64,000 nucleotides of DNA from Haliclystus octoradiatus (GCA_916610825.1 OU744448.1:18599936-18663935); one strand, 5' to 3'; shown: positions 38,401 through 47,538, counted from the first letter of the stretch. Made by a program: numbers and translations. The notes: generated by a model from the sequence alone, not told the origin.

Positions 38401-39009
38401 GGTGCGCCCGCATAGACACATTTCAGTCGGGGACAGCGTCCCGACTGGACGACACAAGCAGATACTTTGCAGGATATCTATAATACAATACAAGCAAGGT
38501 ATACAATAACATAAGCACAAAATAGGATAGACTGCTATGATAATTGATTAATTGTCTCCCTGATTTAGGTCCAAATTCCTCTAAGCAATGAGTTGTGATT
38601 CTGTTTTGTGAATATTTCAAACCATAAAATCCACTTGTCAAATTCAGACTTACCTTCCCACTGAAAAACTTTCAGATTCTGTATCTGTAAGTGCCATTTC
38701 AAACAAATCATCGTCATTGTCGTCAGAATCAGACATTTCCTTGGCATCATCTTTTCCTCTGGAAGTGGTTGATACATTTCCAGGTTTGTTGTGTTCCTTA
38801 TTATCCCTCTTGGAGATTTCAAGACATTCACGCAGACTTTGAACTTCTCTGATTAGCCGTTGCAAGGTTCTGATGAGTGCATCTGCATGTTTTGCTTTAT
38901 CACTGACAACCTTTCTAATTACAATGCCAACACCTAAACCGAAGCCAATTCCAAATAGGAAATGTTTGGAAATCTCGCATGCTTTGGGCACTGATACCGA
39001 ACACTCCAT
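17435..39009 (-). CDS. RMDN3-like regulator of microtubule dynamics (ten exons)
   Basis: RMDN/FAM82 proteins are TPR-like proteins; RMDN3 (PTPIP51) sits in the outer mitochondrial membrane and tethers it to the ER through VAP proteins. Exons (minus strand): 39009-38654, 28321-28216, 27088-26983, 25245-25185, 23835-23760, 23652-23575, 21089-20991, 20217-20164, 18450-18370, 17485-17435. All introns are GT-AG and all phases agree; the sum is 1068 bases, 355 residues plus stop, close to RMDN1/2 length. Exon 1 carries a hydrophobic anchor (about residues 16-32), a coiled-coil-like stretch and an acidic, Ser-rich region (LFEMALTDTES) like the FFAT region of RMDN3. Exons 6-9 carry family signatures LLGRWCYE, ASPPSAT and LPSKSDE. 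The final exon is the least certain. Introns hold many mobile elements. Confidence 0.88.
17645..17766 (+). other. Possible exon of unknown gene inside RMDN intron 9
   Basis: Between an acceptor-like TGTGTGCAG and a donor-like AAGGTTTC, one plus-strand frame reads without stop and is protein-like (ILSPEDHPALVKELAQEVVQ). I do not recognise it. It is antisense to the RMDN gene and may be a relic of a retrocopy. Confidence 0.25.
18370..18450 (-). CDS. RMDN-like gene, exon 9
   Basis: 27 codons flanked by CTCTAG and GTAATA: CYYQKSCYKEAKEWLLIGRD then LPSKSDE, the conserved C-terminal helix pair of RMDN proteins. Phase 0 at both ends. Confidence 0.88.
18854..19040. mobile_element. Foldback element built from CAACATTGTTGAG
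   Basis: Palindromic phrases CTCAACAATGTTGAG and CTCAACATTGTTGAG with repeated AACATTTGCTCAACA and AGTAAATGTTGCG in both orientations. No coding potential. Architecturally like the GTTCATGAAC family, but with a different core word. Confidence 0.6.
19352..19711 (+). mobile_element. tRNA-derived SINE, copy 2 (RMDN intron 8)
   Basis: Head TTAGCTCAAATGGCAGAGCA and box B GGTTCAAATTCCCC, the shared body (TGATCTGCAGTGTCG, GAAATAGAAGAG) and tail GGTGCC...TTACTTT. More diverged in the head than copies 3 and 4. Confidence 0.88.
20164..20217 (-). CDS. RMDN-like gene, exon 8
   Basis: 18 codons (AEKLNPGFWKTNTMFIGK) between CAG and GTAAAT; phase 0 on both sides. Continues the TPR-like helices. Confidence 0.88.
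20991..21089 (-). CDS. RMDN-like gene, exon 7
   Basis: 33 codons with the family signature ASPPSATVDEALENFLK after YILPWYMRKAAATL. Acceptor TTATAG, donor GTGAAT, phase 0. Confidence 0.9.
22130..22640 (-). mobile_element. Penelope-like element fragment with GIY-YIG start
   Basis: The minus-strand frame 22602-22303 reads IVLPFKDIKSSKVSRQDL, then FRSRKLVEDL, then QQCVVYKFQWGLCDADYVGF, the linker and start of the GIY-YIG nuclease as in Penelope-like elements. After a stop the C-terminal end is still visible in another frame (EMLFVSMRFAG, down to about 22150). It belongs to a different PLE lineage from the one at 57.3-59.7 kb. Dead 5'-truncated fragment in RMDN intron 6. Confidence 0.7.
23575..23652 (-). 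CDS. RMDN-like gene, exon 6
   Basis: 26 codons: EHIEKSIKLKNDDPAAYTLL then GRWCYE, the most diagnostic RMDN motif. Acceptor TTACAG, donor GTACGC. Confidence 0.93.
23760..23835 (-). CDS. RMDN-like gene, exon 5
   Basis: Begins with the last base of a split Trp codon shared with exon 4 (HKW|FAILLGSYSEF) and ends MGYKFK in phase 0. Acceptor TTTAG, donor GTTAGT. Confidence 0.9.
23997..24269 (+). repeat. Possible solo LTR
   Basis: TGTTAAAAG...TTAACTACA, with a duplicated block of about 70 bp around TTACTATATAAGGAT (24018 and 24089), a TATA-like run and an AATAAA signal (24188) before the end. This is LTR-like layout, but no target duplication is seen. Confidence 0.3.
24828..25152. mobile_element. 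Foldback element (GTTCATGAAC family), copy B
   Basis: CCCTTGCAAAAATC at the left end, then several AGTTCATGAAC and AGTTCATGCAC units, and degenerate units to about 25150. It ends about 30 bases from RMDN exon 4. Confidence 0.65.
25185..25245 (-). CDS. RMDN-like gene, exon 4
   Basis: 61 bases; completes a split Gly codon and reads GVEAGGKAIIIDDTDAAAHK, ending inside the Trp codon completed by exon 5. The DD...AAHKW phrase is typical of RMDN proteins. Confidence 0.9.
26341..26530 (+). repeat. Diverged interspersed repeat, also at 32340
   Basis: Shares an ordered set of phrases with 32340-32520 (CCCACAGTGTTCC/CCCACCGTGTCCC, TTGGTCTTCCGC, TTGAATTGAGCAT-like, CACAATAAT). Unknown family. Confidence 0.5.
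26533..26904 (+). mobile_element. tRNA-derived SINE, copy 3 (RMDN intron 3)
   Basis: Head GATTAGCTGAGATGGCAGAG, box B GGTTCAAAACCCC, body and tail (CGTCTACATTACTTT) well preserved. Ends about 80 bases before exon 3. Confidence 0.9.
26983..27088 (-). CDS. RMDN-like gene, exon 3
   Basis: GNCEVMWRYASALCDHATLK followed by a Lys/Glu-rich stretch. Acceptor TTTCAG, donor GTAGGA, ends in phase 1. EVMWRYA is the conserved first TPR-like helix. Confidence 0.92.
28216..28321 (-). CDS. RMDN-like gene, exon 2
   Basis: Completes the split Arg codon of exon 1 and reads TRPVDDLLEEIRKLQQGDED, ending WKQ in phase 0. Acceptor TTACAG, donor GTAGGT. Confidence 0.9.
28322..30615. other. RMDN intron 1, 3' part: no further gene
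   Basis: AT-rich intron sequence. At 29590-29690 it carries, inverted, the repeat found in tandem at 37425-37700 (AACGAAAATTCGAATTAAGG). Three TAGGCCTA octamers lie between 29264 and 29570. Confidence 0.5.
30625..31615. mobile_element. Non-autonomous DNA transposon with inverted ends
   Basis: The left end (CACGTGACC..., TTATAACGACCAGAT, CCGGCACCGAA, GCCATTATGTATGTTGCCC) is mirrored at the right end (31540-31625). The terminal inverted repeats are about 100 bp and imperfect. No transposase frame inside. Element edges are near 30638 and 31612; the target duplication is unclear. Confidence 0.65.
31381..32432 (+). repeat. 526-bp tandem duplication
   Basis: 31381-31906 is repeated at 31907-32432 with only about three differences by eye (for example TGGCACTGG/TGGTACTGG). 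The unit contains the right end of the DNA transposon above plus about 290 bp of flank, so the duplication happened after the insertion. Confidence 0.95.
32433..33920. other. RMDN intron 1, middle: no gene seen
   Basis: Includes the second copy of the diverged repeat (to about 32520). The rest is unassigned AT-rich sequence. Confidence 0.45.
33922..34418. mobile_element. MITE-like element with GGGGCCCC ends
   Basis: The left end ACTGTATAGGGGCCCCTATG and the right end, read inverted, ACTATACAGGGGCCCCCCAT match over about 17 of 20 bases. No coding frame. The inside contains repeated TCACGxA words. Confidence 0.45.
34419..35590. other. RMDN intron 1, no gene seen
   Basis: Repeated ACAGAGCGAC/CCAGAGCGAC words near 34905-34965 suggest a small decayed repeat. 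No exon found. Confidence 0.4.
35588..36406. mobile_element. PIF/Harbinger-type MITE with TAA duplication
   Basis: The element 35591-36403 starts GGCTAGGGTTATATGGACGC and continues ACCGAACTCAATT; the right end is its exact inverse over about 33 bases. TAA flanks both sides (35588-35590 and 36404-36406), the 3-bp TWA duplication typical of PIF/Harbinger. No transposase frame, so non-autonomous. Well preserved ends suggest fairly recent activity. Confidence 0.8.
36410..37405 (-). pseudogene. LINE reverse transcriptase fragment (CR1/Jockey-like)
   Basis: The minus-strand frame 37405-36590 contains the RT core in order: NYRPVSLTSVACKVMERI, AQFGFLKKRSTCSQLL, YVDFSKAFDTVCHSKLL, SGVPQGSVLGPVLFVLFIND and CFADDTKLYY. 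After the stop, YSLRGISLDIVQDIKDLGIT continues in another frame to about 36480. The endonuclease and 3' end are missing. It sits in RMDN intron 1, directly beside the Harbinger MITE. Confidence 0.85.
37425..37700. repeat. Degenerate tandem repeat, about 105-115 bp unit
   Basis: Three copies of a unit with TTAATTCGAATTTCCGTTTG, CTATAGTATTTATxATATGAA and GTTATGTGCCCAATGCAAGT. The same sequence occurs once, inverted, at 29590-29690. Confidence 0.65.
37701..38653. other. RMDN intron 1, 5' part
   Basis: Unassigned, with one GC-rich patch at 38345-38450 (CCGGCGGTCCCGACTTTGG) that looks like the end of an interspersed repeat. Confidence 0.4.
38654..39009 (-). CDS. RMDN-like gene, exon 1
   Basis: Starts at ATG 39009. 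A hydrophobic, Gly-rich anchor (FLFGIGFGLGVGIVI) followed by basic residues fits an N-terminal membrane anchor as in RMDN3. Next come a heptad-like helix (ALIRTLQRLIREVQSLRECL) and an acidic segment SDSDDNDDDLFEMALTDTES. Ends in phase 2 at donor GTAAGT. Confidence 0.9.
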
Positions 39010-39284
39010 GATGAGTTATAATTAATTAATTCATGCTAGGCTATTATGTTGTAAAACAATTAATGAAGAAGAAATAACAATTCGCCATCAATCTTATAAG
39101 GCAGCATTACCAAGACCAGAGTTCTAATCCACTAAACAAAACTGTGCTCCGAGTCTGAGCCTCTGCAGGTCATTTCAAATTCGAAAAACTACGAAAACTA
39201 GTGAGCATAACAACAGATACGAGGCGCAAACAGGACTGCCATGATCAAAATTAGAAACGAGACTTGTAGGTCGTAGTCGTAGTG

Positions 39285-39349
39285 ATTGGCTCAATTCGTC
39301 TTCTTCTTCTTCAAAATCAGAACCAGCAATCAAGAAAAAATGTGATTGG
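39285..39349 (-). promoter_or_regulatory. Two CCAAT-like boxes upstream of the RMDN start
   Basis: GCCAATCAC and ACCAATCAC on the minus strand, about 280 and 340 bases upstream of the ATG. Promoter role is a guess based on position. Confidence 0.25.
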
Positions 39350-39399
39350 TAACCATTCCAGAGAAAAATAACATCATGCCTTATCTACTTATAAGTACC

Positions 39400-42190
39400 T
39401 TAATTCGTTTGGTAAGAAATTGCTTATGCCTACTATTAATAATGAATACATGTATATTGTAGCCTACACTACGTAGTATCCTATGTCACACAGACTCAAT
39501 TCAATTTCTCCTAAAGTTTATAAGTAGGCCTACAGTCATTATAGAAAATGACTTCACACAAATTGCAACAGAAGCATTTTTCATCTATTGTAGAGCCAAG
39601 TTTTATGCTTAACAACATGTCCAAAATTTTCCAAAATCGGAGTAGGCAAAACGCGAAATGCCTTAACTTAGCAATTTGATTAATGGCATTCCCAGTAGAA
39701 ACATGAAAGCGAGGCTGTCAAGTTTCATTCAAGGGTTTTATTGCAATCATGTGATTTAAAGAACTTTGAATGACCAGCAGCCTTTGCTTTGTCTTGTTGT
39801 TTTGATTAGGCCTACAAGAAACGAGGCAAATCCTCTGGAAAGTGACGCCAGCACAGGTCAGAGGATTATCCTCGTGGCCCAGTCTGCAAATAATGGCAAG
39901 ATATCAGGGGCGGCAGCGCCAAAAAAAGTTAGAGGCAGGGGCGGCAACTGATCAAATTTGATCAAATTTGACTTCAGGGACGGCAAAATCCATCATTTCA
40001 GCAAAAATAGATAAAAAAGATAATGACAAAAAAAACATTTTTAATTGCCGATTTTCGATGAAAACAGCAGCTCCAGGGGCGGCAATCACGAGAAAATTTT
40101 CCATCCCGGGGGCCCAGCTGCCATGCTTTGCAGACCAGCTCATGGCTGTTGCTACAATGACACGACAGAAAGCTTGAGAAAATAGTCTGGTTTATCAATT
40201 TCAGTTTTGAAGAAATCTTAATTCTTAGGCTACTTGTCGAAACGCAAAGTCTATGGCTATAGATAGCCAACAAATATATACGGCTCACACATAAATAGCG
40301 GAATGGGAGTCACAGTCCGATTATCTGTCTGAGAAGTTTGACACAAATCAAAACAACTTGAAGAAAATATACTTTCAAATCAATACTAATTAAATTCGTA
40401 TGATTATAAATTTTACAATTTACGTGTATAAATACTACAGAAAAACAATGCAATATAAAACATAGATAGGTATGTACTAACTATTTTTAGACAAAGCCTA
40501 AAAATTTACAATGTTTAATTTGTTTACAAACATAATTTTTTCAAAATTCGGCAATGAGTCAATGATCAAAGTATCTGTATTAAAAAACGAATTCACCTGG
40601 TGTTATAATTTCATTTTTTTTTTATGATAAATTTCGATTTTGAATGCTAACAAGTCTCTTCCCGTTCTTTCAATCCCCAATATTCTTGTATCAAATAAAA
40701 ACCAACATGAAATTTTGAATCAGTCAAGTTAAGTTGTAGATCAGTTGTAGTTTTCAACTCTGTCTTCCGTCCACAATTCGTATGACGCTAGTGGCAAGTG
40801 AATTGATTTTCGTGCTACATATTTCTTCAAACGTCGAAAGCCCCTATGACGTCCACCTCTATTGCTCTTGTAACTTTCCAAACCAGTTCGTTGATAAATA
40901 ACTTGGCAGAGATGCTTCCATGTTTGTTTTACGAAATCGCATGTGTGTGCAAGGGAGAGACAAAGGCGGGCCGTGTATCATGAAAACAAGTGATTGAAAT
41001 CTGGGTCCAGATTTCAAAAACAAAAATATGCAAAGGTTGCTGGTCATTCTATGGTCTTTAATTTGAGGGAATACCATCAGACATAGTAGCCCTGCATCAT
41101 TTAACTCATGTAATGTGCTTTAAATTTCTTTACTGTCCCTATGTATCAAATTACCAAAACGAGGCTATGTACGAAGATACACAAATAGTCATAGAAAACG
41201 AGAAAAACATACCGGTGTATATAAAGTTAACTAAAGAACTAATAACTTAATTAGTCCTTGATATGACATCAATGTAACTTCGTATAGTATGGACTACAGG
41301 TACCCAATCGTTCATGTTAATAATTTTACCATGGAATGAAAATTAAACACAGGAACTTCACCTAAAGGATATGCCTAAAATGTTATTCTATCTATATCCA
41401 ATCTTGCAATGTCTTAAAATAGTATATTCTACAAGTAAGTAAAACTGTAGGGTTCACAATATGTGTTTGCCAGACCTTCATAATATCCCTGCAAATAACA
41501 ATGGGTCAGTCCAGATCGAATCGAACGGCTTCGTTCAAAAAAACTGATTTCGTTTAAACTTTTTATACATGTAGATATGTGTACGGAGATATCGTAGGCC
41601 TATATGGAGTATTTTTGATCTTAGATGAAAAATAACGATTTTATCAGCAGTTTAATTTGTACCCTATTTGTGATCAATAATCCATAAAAACTTTCTTTTC
41701 CTTGTAGCTCATTAGTTTGTTTGTTTAATGAAATGAAATTTTGTATCAGGATAGAATAAACAGTTTTTTATTGATTAATGTCATTTTATTGACAAAACTC
41801 CGAGTAGTTGTATCAATGTTTCAATTTTCCAAAAAAGCTTTAGAGTCCGATGGAATGAAGGGCACGTCATTTTTCACACCAATTTTTTCATCAGTTGATT
41901 AAGCAAAATTAAAACATGCAATGGACAAAAATGTACGATAGTGTTATTTGTTTAAAGAGTTTAATGATCAAAAATGTAGTTTTGTCGGTATTTCTTTTGA
42001 TAATTATATCATCACAGCCTGAAGAAATAATAGCTTAATTGTAATTTGATATGCACAACTTATAGATAACTACGTATAGATAACGCGTTTGGAATGCTGT
42101 ACATAACACGTGAGAAGGCGTGAAGTGATAATTCTCACGGCGTATCACATGTCAATAATACTCACATGTCTACAATAGATCGTAATAATT
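39400..42190. other. Intergenic, no gene recognised
   Basis: Contains a GC-richer patch at 39830-40140 with repeated GGGGCGGCA words (39908, 39938, 40077), probably a decayed repeat. No splice-supported exon was found. The missing first exon of GCHFR should lie somewhere between here and 44850. Confidence 0.4.
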
Positions 42191-42194
42191 TAAA

Positions 42195-42290
42195 CTGGTT
42201 CAGGAGTTTATGAGCAATCCATTAACATTTCATGAACGTTAAATGGTTCCAAGTATTTCTGAACTGTTCATGAACTGTCCCGGATGTAGG
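42195..42290. mobile_element. Foldback element (GTTCATGAAC family), copy C
   Basis: GTTCAGGAGTTTATGAGC on the left and CTGAACTGTTCATGAACTGT on the right; ends eroded. Confidence 0.55.
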
Positions 42291-42300
42291 GTATTCTAAG

Positions 42301-44849
42301 GCTGCTAATAAGCAGGCTGCACATTATATTATATCATTTTATATCCGGAATCCGGATATGCCTAAAATTTCTCTAAACATTCTGCATTCTGGACATTTTG
42401 CAATTAAATAGGCTCGCAAGTATATGCAATCCTTGTCCATTATCCCTTTTGCAAATGTACAGTGTAACCCAGTTAATATCACAACCTGCTTAAATGGAAC
42501 AATTTTATTCACCACAATAGAGTTTGACCGTGATGTTCGGCCGACAACACTAGGCTACATTTATATTTCTATATTCAAAGCTGAAAGCTGAATCGTCTTA
42601 CTCTTTTCATTAAATATTTAACTGTTCAATGGGGGTTTCTTATGAAAAATTTGAGGAGAAATGGAGGATATATCAGTGTTTTAATTTTGAATTTGTTTGC
42701 TCGAGGGTTTGTTTACTTATTGAAACAAACATTTGCAAAAGCATTTTGTTCTGTTTTAAAACTAGACCCAGGATTTGATAAATGTAATTAACATTTGAAA
42801 TGGCTCTTTATATATGAAAACATTTGAATATTTCATGTCCAACAAAATGGGGGAGAGAATTAGAGATAATTTCCACAGAAGGTTAGCCTACAGATGTTAT
42901 ACTTGTTACGAGTTGTCTCAGATCTGCAAAAGAAAACGAAGCATATACTTGATACATGCTTGACTTAATATAGCCTTCCCTTTACTTGAGGGACAATCAT
43001 GACATTTTGCGGTAAGGGTAAAATACCACACTGCAATCTCTTGCAAACTTAACAACCAAGCTCAAAATATGAAAATTGTCTTCTTGACTTATCAATCTGA
43101 AAGTTTTCCGACCCCTGTCTCAATGATGCTGCTTGCTCACAATTTTATTATTTTGATGAATCTTACAGTGCTTGATTCCTGGTAGCTTGAAATGTTCATT
43201 TCTTCATTAACTGTGGTCAATCAATCAACCATATTTATTTCACCTCATACTCCACTATTAAAATATACAATATATACAATGAAACAGTTACCCATAAGGA
43301 TATTTTAAAAAGAATGCCGAGTAAGAAAAGTACTATATATAGTTTAAAAACAATTTAGAAATGTTATGAAACTAGATAGTAAATAGAAATTTCTAATAGC
43401 TTTACCGATAGGGTTTGTGTTTTATAAGTAGCTATGTAGGTCAAGGGTATCAATTACAGACAAAAAACTACATAATGTTTCGGTATCTTGGACTTCAGGA
43501 TGTTTCTGTAAAATGTTATTATAAAGCCTCAAAGCAACTCTATATACTAAGCCTTTACCCACTTTTTTATGTTTGAACTTTAAAATCCTTTCTTGCGGCT
43601 GACCTTGCTCTACCATGTACGAATCCAAATTCGGAAGTGATATAACTTGGAGTGTTACTATGTTTTACGTCCAAGCACATTTTTAATGCCGATTTCAGAC
43701 TTCTTTGCCGTAGAATTTCTGTTTGATTCTTTAAGATGAGTTAGAGTGTTCTTAACAAGCGTCATTTTCACGGCGCAGGAGAAACATTTGTAACGGTGAG
43801 ATTGTAAACCGACATTGAGGGATGTTATGAATTTGAGGTGGAATGATTATTCCAAAGTTTTCTTCAGATGCCGTTAAATTACATCATTTGACCATATAAC
43901 TATCAAAGCGTGCCAAGAACATTAGTATTTGATATGATATCGATGGGATGTGTCAACCAAATCTTTTCTTTGTTTGCTTTGTTTGCTTTGCATAATCATC
44001 TTGATGAAATCAAGTTTATAACGACTTATGTTCTGTTTGTTCACTACATTTGTATTTATAAATTAGCGACAGATAAATTAAATTAAGTAAAAGGCGGCAG
44101 ATCACCAACCCGTAGCTCAATATACAATACAAGCTTCTATTTAAACTCTTCTGTAAATCTCCGGGTTTTCCATATTCTGCGTAGTAAGACCTGCCGGAAA
44201 CTTTTTCTTTTTAGCACTTTGCTTGTGTAAGTACCTAGCAGGTTCCTGTTTTCTGTAATAAGGATTTACAAATCTCAACAAGGGTGGCACCAGGATTTCC
44301 ACAACAAGGGGCTAACTCCCCTGACTAGGGGGTTATTTATAGACATTATCTGTAAAAATTATTGAAGAAGTATTTTCCTTGACAAGAGGGCTGTAGCCCC
44401 CTGCGCTCCTTTACATCTTAAATCTATTTTCTACCAGTGTCTAGTTGCGTTCCAGTGTACTTGTGTAGCGACACAATAATCCTGCTGATGTGATAAGATG
44501 TGCTAGATTTGCTAAAGCACTTTACAAAATTATAGTAAAACAATTTGAGAATCAAAGGCCATGAAGCTTACATACTGTATTTTCTTAAAATGATAAAAAC
44601 TGAGAGAAAACAGAAATGTGGTGTTGCTATGTTGAAGTCAGATATGTGCTGTTGCTATGTTGAAGTCAGATATGTGCTGTTACTATGTTGCTAGTGAGAA
44701 AGTCGGATTGTGTTGTTACTTTGTTTCTGAAAGTAAAGTCATATATTTGCTGTTACTATGTTGCTACTGTAGTATGAAAGTCTGATGTGTGGTGTAACCA
44801 TGCTGCTAATAGGAAAGTGAGATATGTGTTGTTGCTATGTCGCTAATAG
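42301..44849. other. Intergenic or GCHFR intron 1
   Basis: At 44625-44850 a run of degenerate repeats of TGTGxTGTTxCTATGTTGxTA precedes the GCHFR exon. The minus-strand frame 43628-43422 was not recognised. Confidence 0.4.
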
Positions 44850-46016
44850 GAAAATGGCCCAACAATCTGCGGTGACGAATGGAGTGACAAAAGTGTTATG
44901 AGTTATTTGGGAGCAACTCTGGTTCAGTCTCCTGGAAATTGCTTGTAAGTATGTGTATGTCTAACCACATAGCTGTGACATCAAACCTTGGAAATCATTC
45001 ATGCAAATGAGGCAATTATTTTTTAGGCAAGCCAAATTTATAACTAACAATGAAATCTTTCTGTATTCATATTTTATTTATAAACCTCATCATAATTGTA
45101 CTCAGCTAGTAAATGTTTATGTAATTAGTCGATGTTACTAAAACAATTAGACATCTTATCCTCGTTCTACTAATTCATCCTTCGAAAAAAAAACAGTTCA
45201 GCAGTTCATGAACAGTTCATAAATGTTGAATTGACCCAAACTTCTATGAATTGTTTATGAACTGTTTGTGAGGGTTCATGAACTGTTCATGAACTCCTGG
45301 ACTATTTTTACATGGGATAACTGTTTACGCGTTCTACTAATAGTTTACAGCCTTTAGCAATCAGCAGGCAACTTAATCTATTATATTAATATCAAGTATC
45401 AATGTCTCACATTGGCGATAAATAGCTATGTAATGTAAAACAGTTTGGAGAATAGTTAGTTAATAATTATCATGTGACGTTAATTGCACTATAAATCTTA
45501 AATAATAATGATAATGATAAAGGATAATGAATCGCTACTGGAAACATAATATGATGGGATTGGGTACTGAAATGATTATATGGTATGTCTACTGAATAAA
45601 ATTCGAATCCATATTATGTTTACACGTTATATTAATACATCTAGATTCTTCTCATTCCACTGAAAAACTACTGAAATGCACCTTGAAATTTCAAAGCTAA
45701 TTAATTATGCCCAATTCAGTACACTAGTCAGTATGTTTTGAGTAGTTAGCTTTGAGGTTTTCAAAAGTCATAGTGTTGTTATAATAGGAAACGTAGCAAC
45801 TTGTCTCCCTGTTAACATTTTTGTTTTGTTTACATTTTGATTGTATTTCTTAGCAAGGAATATTCAGTCACATGCTGCCCAAGAATTGTTCTTGACAAGC
45901 TAGAAAAAATTGGTTATGTTGTCATAGCAACATCAGGTGTTGGACAGGCTATTATCTGGACACTGCACAAACCCAAAGATATAAACGAAAAATCAACTGA
46001 TCCAGAGAACCATTAA
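44850..46016 (+). CDS. GCHFR: GTP cyclohydrolase I feedback regulatory protein (GFRP)
   Basis: GFRP binds GTP cyclohydrolase I and sets tetrahydrobiopterin synthesis: inhibition by BH4, stimulation by phenylalanine. Exons 44850-44944 and 45854-46016 (GTAAGT donor, TTCTTAG acceptor) join in phase across a Phe codon. Visible: ENGPTICGDEWSD, YLGATLVQSPGNCF, then PRIVLDKLEKIGY and TSGVGQAIIWTLHK, all matching conserved blocks of the 84-residue family. The first 10-12 residues (a beta strand) must come from an upstream exon that I did not find; exon 2 starts in phase 0. The C-terminus extends about 14 residues (PKDINEKSTDPENH) past the usual end. A poly(A) signal follows at 46239. Confidence 0.9.
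45183..45317. mobile_element. Foldback element (GTTCATGAAC family), copy D (GCHFR intron)
   Basis: CGAAAAAAAAACAGTTCAGC at the left and GAACTCCTGGACTATTTTTA at the right as imperfect inverted ends, with AGTTCATGAAC units inside. Confidence 0.7.
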
Positions 46017-46238
46017 ACAACATTGCAATAATCCAATGGATATTTGTAGCAAACATAAGTGGGAAAGGAAAGGAAAATGGCAAGCTATCTAACTTGCTGT
46101 GCATTTATTGTATATTGCGACTTTGTACATGTGCTATTTATACATTTTGATAGTTATTTTCGATTTGTTATTTATATTAGTTTTATTTATTGTTGCAATG
46201 CATGCTATGTGTGCATTGAGAATTTATGCCTTCCTATC

Positions 46239-46244
46239 AATAAA
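46239..46244 (+). terminator. Poly(A) signal of GCHFR
   Basis: AATAAA about 220 bases after the stop codon. Confidence 0.6.
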
Positions 46245-46377
46245 AAATAGATGACAGTAATTTCTAATGCTTGTTTGCTCCATTTTGCTCACATTTTGAA
46301 TAATATTAACATGATAATAATAATATGGTATCTAAATAGCAGTTGAGATGTTGATCCATGTCATTTGACAGAGCGTA

Positions 46378-46513
<136 letters not shown>

Positions 46514-46522
46514 GTAATAATA

Positions 46523-46588
46523 AAATTTATGTTTATCTAATAGCAGATAATATAGGGCTCTATATGTCTTCATTTGACAGAGCGTAAT
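46523..46588 (-). repeat. 65-bp module X, copy 1
   Basis: Read on the minus strand: CGCTCTGTCAAATGAAGACA, then ATATAGAGCCCTATATTATC, TGCTATTAGATAAACATAAA, TTTT. It lies between two TAA arrays. A second copy is at 46790 and a third, split by a LINE, at 59737 and 62371. It contains TTATCTGCTATTAGATAA, a 6-bp hairpin. Confidence 0.8.
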
Positions 46589-46857
<269 letters not shown>

Positions 46858-46869
46858 ATAATAATAATA

Positions 46870-46968
46870 TATGGCATTGAGTAAAAAATCTGTCTGAAGA
46901 TCGCAGTGAAATGCGTGAAACTTGAAGTAACAGTTAAGAATGTGTATTCTTTGACTCTTTCGCCATAG
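46870..46968 (+). mobile_element. Solo Penelope-associated module carrying a hammerhead
   Basis: About 100 bp, from ATATGG to CCATAG, homologous to the outer 3' end of the Penelope-like element (57300-57395 and 59632-59727), but with no coding sequence. TAA arrays lie on both sides. Confidence 0.75.
46890..46933 (+). ncRNA. Hammerhead ribozyme, solo copy
   Basis: Type I layout. Stem I CTGT (46890-46893) pairs with ACAG (46930-46933); core CTGAAGA; stem II CGCA/TGCG around loop GTGAAA; GAA; stem III AC/GT around TTGAA; cleavage base A at 46929. Stem II differs from the copies at 57336 and 59649 (CGCT/AGCG) on both strands, so pairing is kept. Confidence 0.8.
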
Positions 46969-46974
46969 ATTATG

Positions 46975-47092
<118 letters not shown>

Positions 47093-47396
47093 GTATATGA
47101 CACTCTGGTGTCTGCTGTATGTGTGTTTTTTTATGATTTTTTTCACCAAATTGTCTAACTCATCTTGATCTAGCTATTATTGCCAGCCCTTTTCCATTAT
47201 TTGTGCAGGACTGAATATGGGCTAAGGGCCAGGAATAAGTATTAATCACCTGCTGATAATAATACTTACAATAATAAGTGAAAAATTATTAAATGACCCT
47301 AGTGATACAAGCCTTGAGAGTTTTCAAGTTTTAATGTTATAGTAATTTGCTGATAAAAGTTACGAAACTGTTGAGAAACTTTCAATTTGTACATTC

Positions 47397-47434
47397 AGTA
47401 GTAGTAGTAATAGTAGTATGTATAGACAGTCCTG
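47397..47434 (-). repeat. Possible LINE 3' tail fragment
   Basis: TAGTAGTATGTATAGACAGTC resembles the 3' terminus of the LINE at 59765 (TAGTAGTATAGACAGTC). Only about 35 bases. Confidence 0.35.
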
Positions 47435-47538
47435 TGTAAAAATGTTATTGTAAAACTTATCCGGTTTCTGAATAAATGTTGATGATGATGATGATGATCA
47501 TCCATCATCATTACTATAGCAACGCTTGCACATTCACT

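Noticed and set aside
43422-43628. Minus-strand ORF of 68 codons with a protein-like composition
   Set aside because: No family recognised, no splice sites or neighbours to support it; left unannotated.
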